A stretch of 27,982 nt of DNA, taken from the NCBI GenBank assembly GCA_934276485.1, contig CAKQTE010000101.1:1-27982 (forward strand). The letters are read 5' to 3'. Positions 22,150-27,982 of the stretch are shown piece by piece. The translations under genes and the position numbers were made by a program. A model generated the notes under the pieces. The model was not told where the DNA came from and ran no database searches. It saw nothing but the letters and a program-made list of their open reading frames with translations. The stretch is from an uncultured Spirochaetales bacterium. GTDB lineage: Bacteria > Spirochaetota > Spirochaetia > Sphaerochaetales > Sphaerochaetaceae. Position 1 is the stretch's first letter. Every line of letters begins with the position of its first letter.

Positions 22150-24312
22150 TTAAATTGAATACCAAATTATCTCGTTTTCATCGAGAGCTAAGTCAAACGA
22201 TGAGCCATCTCCTCTGTATACTGTTGTTTGTTGTTTTTCATATGTATTGTTGACAACACAATACTTACCATTCTTCACATATGCATGAACCTCAACATTT
22301 TCGTTGGTACTGAACCAAGTATGAAGAAGGTCCTCAGCGCTCGTTGCCCAGAGAATTGAGCGATATAGCAATCTGCTATTTGCAAATGAATATGGAAGCC
22401 CTGAGATATAAACACACCTACCTGCGCCATATTGATTAGCAGCAAGCTGTACTTCCTTATCTATATGCTTGATTACCTCTGTTCCTTCATATGCAAAAAT
22501 ACCATGCATACCTTCGCCAAAATCTATCTCACCCTTGACATCTTCTGTGATGAAGTGTTTCTTCTCTTCCCAATTGTACTTGTCATAGTTGAGAGTGAAA
22601 CCTGTTTCTTTCTCAACGCCAAGGGAAGATGCAAGCTGCAAGAAATGTCCCTGATATTGACATCCAGAAGGCTCTCCAACTCCAATGAAGCCTCCACCGT
22701 TCCAGATAAATGAACGAATCATCTCTACTACATGTGGATCTTTCCATACATCTCCACCGGTGTGAGCTGTGTTTGCATTTCCTACATTGATGATCAAGTC
22801 GATATCTTTCAGGATATCTGGATTCTTCTTCAAATCATCAAATGATATGAATGAAACATCAAATGGAGCTCCGGACAAAGCCTCAATTACACCAGCATAG
22901 CTATAGTTCTGCTTCTGATATAGCGCATGGTGAACCATATGAGCACCCCAGGATCTGCAAACGCCCCAAGAGTTGAGAACAGCAACACGCTTGAAGCAAT
23001 ATGGGGTTGTTCCCTTTATATTGTCATATAGTGTTCTGAACTCATCACATACGGATTTGACATAGTCAATAAACTGAGGAAAATCCAAAGCAAGCTTTAG
23101 GTATCCACCATATCCAATTCTATCGATAGGACTGCGAAGGATTGCGCGGCGGGATGTTACCCAATTGACCTTTGCTTCCCTTACAGGATCTCCACCTTCA
23201 TGGAAAGTATCTGGGAAGAAATATGGAAGGAATCTTCCTTCATGGTATCTTACACCCTTTATATCTGAAATAAGACGCAATGTGCTTCCATTTCCAACGC
23301 TTCCGACAATCGCATCGATTCCGACCTTGTCAAAGCCTTCGACAAAAGGCTCTGTGCCGATCCAATGGTCTCCAAGGAACATCATGGCTTCTTTTCCATA
23401 CTCGTGTGTGATATCAACCATCTCCTTGGCAAGAGCTCTGACTTCCCTCATTTGGAATGCCATGAAATCCTTGAACTCCTTTGAAGGAATACGATATTGG
23501 TTGTTATGGTAGCCTTGGTCGATTATGAACTCTGGTCTGAACTTATATCCAACCTCTTTCTCGAACTTATCAAGAATATAAGGGGAGACTGAAGCTGAGT
23601 ATCCATACCAATCTACGAACTTCTCACGAGCAAGCTCATCGAATACCAAATAGAATTGGTGGAAGAATGTCGTGAATCTAATGACATCGACATAAGGATG
23701 AGTCTCGATGAACTTTCTTAGTCTCTGCATTGTATATGCATGAGTCTTAGGCTGTCTGACATCGAATGTGATCTGATGCTCAACATCTTTCCAGCCATTG
23801 ACTACAGCGTTGTACATATGAACAGGGTCCCAGATGATATATGCCAAGAAAGATACTGTATATTCATGGAATGGTTTTGCGTTAGGAATTAATACATCCC
23901 CATCTTCCTCTGAATATGACCACTCATCTATTGGAACAATTTCTCCTGTTGTTCTATCGATAACTTCCCACCAGCGCTCTTTATCTTCAGCATTGACGCG
24001 AAGCATGTCAGGATACAAGCCATCCATCAAATGGAATCTCAAGCATCCACTTGGTGTGGACTTGAACTTTGTCATGATATACATCTGCTGTATTTCATCA
24101 GGATTAGCCTTGGCCCAGGCATTGTCTTTTCTTGTTGTATAGTATGTAGAGTATACCTTTGCATCAGAGCCTCTAAGCTCTTCAGGAAAATCAGTGCCAT
24201 CACAGTCACGAATGGCATCTGCGCCCCAATAGTCCAATACACGCAAGGTTTCATCTACAATTCCAACATCTGTAGGGATAGTTACCCTACCTCTTTTCTT
24301 GTTTTCGTCCAT
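22150..24312 (-). CDS. gnpA: GH112 phosphorylase: 1,3-beta-galactosyl-N-acetylhexosamine phosphorylase
   Basis: The 720-residue GH112 protein has the normal family length. It splits galacto-N-biose or lacto-N-biose with phosphate into Gal-1-P and GalNAc or GlcNAc, in the cytoplasm. Family features are the N-terminal GRVTIPTDVG, YWGADAIRDCDGTDFPEEL, then IRFTTFFHQFYLVFDELAREKFVDWYGYS. The putative proton donor is Asp315 in MFLGDHWIGTEPF, which corresponds to the catalytic Asp of the bifidobacterial enzyme. A C-terminal glutamine-amidotransferase-like region and beta domain follow (GGGFIGVGEPSGCQYQGHFLQL). GH112 also contains galactosyl-rhamnose phosphorylases, but the adjacent NahK argues for HexNAc. 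There is no signal peptide. It lies 16 nt after the permease gene with AGGAGAG. Confidence 0.93.
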   Translation of the reverse strand: MDENKKRGRVTIPTDVGIVDETLRVLDYWGADAIRDCDGTDFPEELRGSDAKVYSTYYTTRKDNAWAKANPDEIQQMYIMTKFKSTPSGCLRFHLMDGLYPDMLRVNAEDKERWWEVIDRTTGEIVPIDEWSYSEEDGDVLIPNAKPFHEYTVSFLAYIIWDPVHMYNAVVNGWKDVEHQITFDVRQPKTHAYTMQRLRKFIETHPYVDVIRFTTFFHQFYLVFDELAREKFVDWYGYSASVSPYILDKFEKEVGYKFRPEFIIDQGYHNNQYRIPSKEFKDFMAFQMREVRALAKEMVDITHEYGKEAMMFLGDHWIGTEPFVEGFDKVGIDAIVGSVGNGSTLRLISDIKGVRYHEGRFLPYFFPDTFHEGGDPVREAKVNWVTSRRAILRSPIDRIGYGGYLKLALDFPQFIDYVKSVCDEFRTLYDNIKGTTPYCFKRVAVLNSWGVCRSWGAHMVHHALYQKQNYSYAGVIEALSGAPFDVSFISFDDLKKNPDILKDIDLIINVGNANTAHTGGDVWKDPHVVEMIRSFIWNGGGFIGVGEPSGCQYQGHFLQLASSLGVEKETGFTLNYDKYNWEEKKHFITEDVKGEIDFGEGMHGIFAYEGTEVIKHIDKEVQLAANQYGAGRCVYISGLPYSFANSRLLYRSILWATSAEDLLHTWFSTNENVEVHAYVKNGKYCVVNNTYEKQQTTVYRGDGSSFDLALDENEIIWYSI

Positions 24313-24328
24313 CTTTCTCTCCTGATAA

Positions 24329-25207
24329 TCAGCCCTTCAAGCCACCCATGGAAATACCCTTTGTAAGGTTATTCTGTACAAAGCAATACAGAATCAAAAC
24401 TGGTAACATAACTATTACAAGACCTGCATACATACGTCCATAGTCTGTTGCAGTTCGTGCTTGCTGCATGATAGCAAGTATGCCAACTGGCAATGTTCTC
24501 TTTGCTTCCGAGATAAGGAATGTCTGTGCAACTAAATACTCATTCCAATAAGCTAGGAACTGGAACAATATAACAGTTAGAACACTAGGCTTACATAGTG
24601 GCATTACTATTGAAAACAGTGTTCTCCATGGTCCACATCCATCGATCTCTGCAGCTTCTTCATATCCCTTGGGAAGTCCTTTTAGGAATCCTGATAGTAG
24701 ATAAACAGAGAAAGGAATTGCAGTTACTGCATTGATCATTGAAACCGTAAATAGATTATCCGTAAGGATCATTCCATTACCAAAAAGCGCCTTACTAGCA
24801 TCATTGATCATGATATATACAGGATAGACAATGTAGTTTACGTTGATAAAAAGTCCTGCCATGATGATCAAATTCAATGCCTTGCTTCCTGGGAAGCTAT
24901 AGCGAGTGAGTACATAGCTAGTTGGAATTATAAGCAGAATCAAAACTCCAAGAGAGATTGCAGTAACAATAACGGAGTTCAGAAAATATGCTCCCATATG
25001 TGCGCCAACCCACGCATTTACAAAGTTCACGAACTGTGGTTTTGCAGGCAGGCTAAATGGACTTTGTTTGAACTCTGCTGTTGTTTTGAATGCAGATACA
25101 AATGCCCATAGCACAGGGTATAGGAATATGATTGTGAAAATGCCTAGGATTATATAGCTTAGCCAATGATCTTTAATGTTTTTCAATGCTTTATTTTGTT
25201 TTCCCAT
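24329..25207 (-). CDS. CUT1 sugar ABC transporter permease, MalG type
   Basis: The 292-residue inner-membrane protein has about six transmembrane segments. The first is YIILGIFTIIFLYPVLWAFVSAFK, followed by the MalG-like sequence FVNFVNAWVG. The EAA loop that contacts the ATPase reads YEEAAEIDGCGPWRTLFSIVMPLCKP. I start it at the ATG at 25207, which has AGGAGG 6 nt upstream; an in-frame TTG at 25222 would include that site. It pairs with the MalF-type gene upstream, 11 nt away. The substrate is inferred from the operon to be the Gal-beta-1,3-HexNAc disaccharide. Confidence 0.93.
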   Translation of the reverse strand: MGKQNKALKNIKDHWLSYIILGIFTIIFLYPVLWAFVSAFKTTAEFKQSPFSLPAKPQFVNFVNAWVGAHMGAYFLNSVIVTAISLGVLILLIIPTSYVLTRYSFPGSKALNLIIMAGLFINVNYIVYPVYIMINDASKALFGNGMILTDNLFTVSMINAVTAIPFSVYLLSGFLKGLPKGYEEAAEIDGCGPWRTLFSIVMPLCKPSVLTVILFQFLAYWNEYLVAQTFLISEAKRTLPVGILAIMQQARTATDYGRMYAGLVIVMLPVLILYCFVQNNLTKGISMGGLKG

Positions 25208-25218
25208 CCCATGCCTCC

Positions 25219-26121
25219 TCAATCAAGTGGATCCTTCTTTGTAAGCCAGTTCACCAATAGTGAAAGAGCATAAGCGAAAATAAACAATACGCATCCGATA
25301 GTCATTGCGTATCCGAAGTTTCCTGCATAGCGCTGGTTAGACATATGCATCAATAGTACATTCGATGCCCCATCAGGTCCGCCTTGAGTCATTGCCTTAA
25401 CAAACAAGAAACTCATGTTGATCGTACTGATAATGAAGAATGTAAGAGTGACTCTAACAACCTGCCATGCAAGTGGAAGTGTGATATTAAAGAACTGTCT
25501 GAATCTTCCTGCGCCATCAAGGCTTGCAGACTCATATAGCTCATCGGATATCGAATCCATTGCGGCTAGGTACATTACCATGTAATAACCAATAGCTTGC
25601 CACATCATTGCAATTGCAATTGCATTTACAACATGATCTGGATTGCCCAATACTCCTGTATATGGTTTTCCAAACATCTTCATCACTGGTCCTAGGATTC
25701 CATAATCTGCACTATATAGCATATAGAAGATTGATGAGATAACTACGATCGAAAGGATGTTTGGAATATAGAATACAATTCTAAAGAAGGATTTTCCTTT
25801 GATGCTGCTTTTAGCAAGCATGGATGCAAATAGCATTGCAAGAACAAAGGTAATACCTGTTACCAAAACAATTAGATATATGGTGTTTTGGAATGCTGGC
25901 CAGAAATACTTGTCTTCTGTAAACAGAATCTTGTAGTTATTGAATCCAACGAATGACTTTTTACCAAGTAGTCCATTCCATTTTATAAATGACAGATAGA
26001 ACATCTGTACAATAGGATAAAGAACAAAAAGGAAATAAAGGATGAATGTAGGGATTGTGCTACAAGCAATAAACCTCTTTGTAGCTCCACTTAATTTCCT
26101 TGAATTGCTACGTTTTGCCAT
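25219..26121 (-). CDS. CUT1 sugar ABC transporter permease, MalF type
   Basis: The 300-residue inner-membrane protein has about six transmembrane helices, beginning with IPTFILYFLFVLYPIVQMFYLSF, followed by FVGFNNYKILF. The EAA loop is LYESASLDGAGRFRQFFNITLPLAW, and MTQGGPDGASNVLLMHM is typical of the family. I prefer the ATG at 26121, with AGGTG 6 nt upstream, to a GTG at 26130 that overlaps it. A hairpin lies in the 69-nt gap after the binding-protein gene. No ATP-binding subunit is encoded in the operon; CUT1 systems commonly share an MsmK/UgpC-type ATPase encoded elsewhere. Confidence 0.93.
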   Translation of the reverse strand: MAKRSNSRKLSGATKRFIACSTIPTFILYFLFVLYPIVQMFYLSFIKWNGLLGKKSFVGFNNYKILFTEDKYFWPAFQNTIYLIVLVTGITFVLAMLFASMLAKSSIKGKSFFRIVFYIPNILSIVVISSIFYMLYSADYGILGPVMKMFGKPYTGVLGNPDHVVNAIAIAMMWQAIGYYMVMYLAAMDSISDELYESASLDGAGRFRQFFNITLPLAWQVVRVTLTFFIISTINMSFLFVKAMTQGGPDGASNVLLMHMSNQRYAGNFGYAMTIGCVLFIFAYALSLLVNWLTKKDPLD

Positions 26122-26155
26122 GTTTAACACCTAAAAAGATAAAAAGAGATAAGAA

Positions 26156-26177
26156 AGCTCCGCCCGGAGACGGAGCT
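26156..26177 (-). terminator. Intergenic hairpin between binding-protein and permease genes
   Basis: AGCTCCG (26177-26171 on the minus strand) pairs with CGGAGCT (26162-26156) around an 8-nt loop, followed by TTCTTATCTCTTTTTAT. It is probably a leaky terminator or 3' mRNA stabiliser that keeps the binding protein in excess over the permeases. Confidence 0.65.
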
Positions 26178-26190
26178 GATAGATAAGCTA

Positions 26191-27561
26191 TTAAAGAGCT
26201 TTCTTTAGTTTAGCTGAGTCTGCCATGAGCTGGTCGATCCACTGATCAACAGTCTTTGTTCCGTTCATAACAGAATCCATTGTCTCACAATATGTAGCCT
26301 TCCAGTTAACACCTTCAGCTGAAGCTGTAGCGAATGAAGACCAACCGATGAATGCAGCCTCTCCTGTGTAGAAGTCTCTGTATCCATCAACAGCACCTGC
26401 GCTCATGCCGTTTGCAACTGCAACTTCTGGATATGTAACAGCTGGGACGAATCCATCGTTAGAACCCTTAGCAAAGCATGCAAGACCTTCATCTGAGTAT
26501 ACATATAGGATGAACTCTTCTGCGAGGCTTCTCTTTGTTGTGTTGTTGTTGATCCAGATTGGCTCTACGCTAACAATTCCGTATCTCTCTGTTCCTGGGA
26601 AGCCCAAGAATGGCATCGTTCCCCAAACAAATCCCTCTGGAGTTGTTGCAGCCATCTCGCCCTTAACCCAGTCGCCATTACACATAAATAGAGCAGTTCC
26701 ATCGATAACAGCCTGCTGGTTGTTCTGGAAACCTTCTCCGTTTGCGTTAGCAACAGTTGTAGGAAGAAGATATGGCTTAAGAGCACCAAGATACTCAAAA
26801 ACCTTCCTTACTTCTGGCTGATTCCATACTGGCTCATAATTGAATGCCTTATCTGCAACATCCTTGCCTGCAGCTGAGATGATTGTTGCTGGAATTAGAG
26901 TATCAAGATAGCCAGCTGTTGGATATGTAAATAGGTATGGAGCATCTGCGTTTGTCTTTCTCTCTGTGTTGAGAAGCTCTCCAAGAGCCAAGAACTCGTC
27001 CCAGTTAGCTGGAATTTCATACTTTCCATCAACTTTGGCATCAATCACGCCATTGTTGTTGTTAGCATAGAAAAGGTCTGCGTTATAAAAGAGTCCATTT
27101 GAGGAGAAGAACAATGGGAGCATCAATGTTCCATTGTTTCCAAGGTTGACCTCTGTTAGAAGTGAAGAAACGAGCTTATCCTTAAGTGTTACATTCTCTC
27201 CATATACATTCTTGTCCAATAGATTTGATAGATCTGCAACAGCGCCTGATGATAGCATCATCTCTGTTAGTCCTGCTGGTCTATTCTTAGCTAGATAGAA
27301 GACATCTGGACCTGCACCTGCAAGAATCTGAGGAGTTACGATATCTTCAACGTTGCTCTCGACTGTGAGCTGAACCTCAACTCCTGGGTGAGATGCTTCA
27401 AATCCTGCCTTGAGCATTTTCCAATATTCATCGCCATATGCACCCTTAAGACCTGCAACCTTAAGAACCTGTGTCTGGTTAGCTTCTTGAGCACCCTGAG
27501 CAAATACCATAGTAACTGCCAGCAGTACTACTAGAAGAAAAGCTGTGATTTTTCTATTCAT
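26191..27561 (-). CDS. CUT1 sugar ABC transporter substrate-binding protein
   Basis: The 456-residue family 1 extracellular binding protein is the first gene of the sugar operon. The signal peptide MNRKITAFLLVVLLAVTMVFA is followed by QGAQEANQ and has no lipobox Cys, so it is probably a soluble periplasmic protein. Typical segments are MLKAGFEASHPGVEVQLTVE, TPQILAGAGPDVFYL, WDEFLALGELL and FMCNGDWVKGEMAATTPEGF. The C-terminus has SLAEEFILYVYSDEG. The ATG has a perfect AGGAGGT site. The probable ligand is galacto-N-biose or lacto-N-biose, inferred only from the phosphorylase and kinase downstream. Transcription diverges from the AraC-type gene across a 135-bp region that holds the putative operator. 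Confidence 0.93.
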   Translation of the reverse strand: MNRKITAFLLVVLLAVTMVFAQGAQEANQTQVLKVAGLKGAYGDEYWKMLKAGFEASHPGVEVQLTVESNVEDIVTPQILAGAGPDVFYLAKNRPAGLTEMMLSSGAVADLSNLLDKNVYGENVTLKDKLVSSLLTEVNLGNNGTLMLPLFFSSNGLFYNADLFYANNNNGVIDAKVDGKYEIPANWDEFLALGELLNTERKTNADAPYLFTYPTAGYLDTLIPATIISAAGKDVADKAFNYEPVWNQPEVRKVFEYLGALKPYLLPTTVANANGEGFQNNQQAVIDGTALFMCNGDWVKGEMAATTPEGFVWGTMPFLGFPGTERYGIVSVEPIWINNNTTKRSLAEEFILYVYSDEGLACFAKGSNDGFVPAVTYPEVAVANGMSAGAVDGYRDFYTGEAAFIGWSSFATASAEGVNWKATYCETMDSVMNGTKTVDQWIDQLMADSAKLKKAL

Positions 27562-27578
27562 TACTTTCTACCTCCTGA

Positions 27579-27594
27579 AAGCAAATCTTTGCTT
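27579..27594 (-). repeat. Inverted repeat in the binding-protein leader
   Basis: AAGCAAA-TC-TTTGCTT is a perfect 16-bp inverted repeat immediately upstream of the AGGAGGT site. It could form a leader hairpin with a 6-bp stem and 4-nt loop, or be a protein-binding site. Confidence 0.45.
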
Positions 27595-27623
27595 GTTGCT
27601 CTTAGTTAACAGCCTAAAAACAA

Positions 27624-27629
27624 GGTCAA
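27624..27629 (-). promoter_or_regulatory. Candidate -35 of the sugar operon
   Basis: TTGACC on the minus strand matches five of six consensus bases. The hexamer 17 bp downstream (ACTAAG) is a poor -10, as often seen at activator-dependent promoters. The tandem operator lies 11 bp upstream of it. Confidence 0.4.
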
Positions 27630-27640
27630 CAATAAATTTA

Positions 27641-27682
27641 TTGCTCAAAAATTTATATATCTTGCTCAAAAGTAGATATAAG
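27641..27682. repeat. Two tandem 21-bp direct repeats, likely AraC-type operator
   Basis: TTGCTCAAAA occurs at 27641 and again at 27662. The similarity continues into an AT-rich half with ATATA in both copies, so two 21-bp units abut exactly. A 21-bp spacing of direct half-sites is the classical AraC-family arrangement. The second unit overlaps the -35 region of the araC-type gene, which suggests autoregulation. Confidence 0.65.
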
Positions 27683-27690
27683 TCAATAAT
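27662..27690 (+). promoter_or_regulatory. Promoter of the AraC-type gene, predicted leaderless
   Basis: TTGCTC (27662-27667), a 17-bp spacer and AATAAT (27685-27690) are followed by 6 nt and the ATG. The -35 is weak and lies inside the direct repeat. Confidence 0.35.
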
Positions 27691-27696
27691 ATTTTC

Positions 27697-27982
27697 ATGA
27701 GTGTTCTGCGTTTTGAGGATTTCGAAAGAGATTCGAATTCCCCTGAATTTCTATATATAACCTACTCCAAATATGACAAGGATTGGTCATCGATCATGCA
27801 TAGCCATTCCATTTCCGAGATGATGTTCATCACAGGAGGAAAAGGAAGCCTTATTATGCATGACAGAGAATACACTCTGGAGGCAAATGACTTTGTCTTC
27901 ATTCCACCTCATGCACTTCATACTGAAAAATCATCATCCAGCTCCCCATTGGAATACTATGTTATGGGTGTTGCTGATATCC
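27697..27982 (+). CDS. AraC-family transcriptional regulator (5' part)
   Basis: Ninety-five codons are visible before the window ends. The protein starts MSVLRFEDFERDSN. Its N-terminal cupin sensor domain has WSSIMHSHSISEMMFITGGKG, then ANDFVFIPPHALHTEKSS. The pattern of His residues, the EMMFI strand and IPPHALH are typical of AraC_binding domains. The DNA-binding half is beyond the edge, so the assignment rests on the sensor domain plus position. The gene is divergent from the sugar operon and beside 21-bp direct repeats. The ATG has no Shine-Dalgarno sequence. The likely role is a sugar-responsive activator of the binding-protein operon. Confidence 0.82.
   Translation, partial: MSVLRFEDFERDSNSPEFLYITYSKYDKDWSSIMHSHSISEMMFITGGKGSLIMHDREYTLEANDFVFIPPHALHTEKSSSSSPLEYYVMGVADI

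Overview
The window looks like a chromosomal segment of a diderm, low-to-moderate GC bacterium. My best guess is a gut spirochaete of the Sphaerochaeta/Treponema kind. The reasons are the PcrA-type helicase, the binding proteins whose mature N-termini read like AGGTSEK or AQGAQEA, and the short exported beta-rich protein at the left edge. This is pattern recognition; no 16S or database search was possible. I see no rRNA, tRNA, CRISPR array, transposase or prophage gene.

Layout. 1-118: 5' end of an exported, probably outer-membrane protein (minus). 498-3379 (minus): housekeeping genes eno, recX, rpsI and rplM. 3611-4099 (plus): a DUF2442-HTH fusion, convergent with 4096-7643 (minus), which is rimO-pcrA. 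8045-12685 (plus): the peptide transporter operon oppBCDF, with a greatly enlarged OppC. 12721-14344: a divergent pair, an unknown membrane protein (minus) and an SprT-like/DUF2786 fusion (plus). 14549-16207 (plus): the matching oppA. 16302-18171 (plus): a YbaK-type deacylase and guanine deaminase. 18242-19030 (plus): a truncated Alb/RecG-like ATPase-domain protein. 19061-27561 (minus): a sugar operon. 27697-end (plus): the start of its divergent AraC-family regulator.

The sugar operon (binding protein, two CUT1 permeases, GH112 phosphorylase, NahK-like kinase, phosphohexomutase) fits uptake and phosphorolysis of Gal-beta-1,3-HexNAc disaccharides such as galacto-N-biose (from mucin core 1) and lacto-N-biose. 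The phosphorylase would release Gal-1-P and HexNAc, the kinase would make HexNAc-1-P, and the mutase could carry 1-phosphates to 6-phosphates. No transporter ATPase, galT or galE is present in the window. Two adjacent 21-bp direct repeats in the divergent promoter region look like an AraC-type operator.

The most striking regulatory element is a purine-riboswitch aptamer (16813-16882) directly upstream of guanine deaminase. It has a C at the specificity position, which predicts guanine, and it is followed by a hairpin that buries the ribosome binding site. A second pattern is that four first-in-unit genes (rimO, the DUF2442-HTH gene, the SprT-like gene and the araC gene) have no Shine-Dalgarno sequence. 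Instead each has a -10-like hexamer ending exactly 6 nt before the start codon, which suggests leaderless mRNAs. Nearly all other genes have clear GGAGG-like sites.
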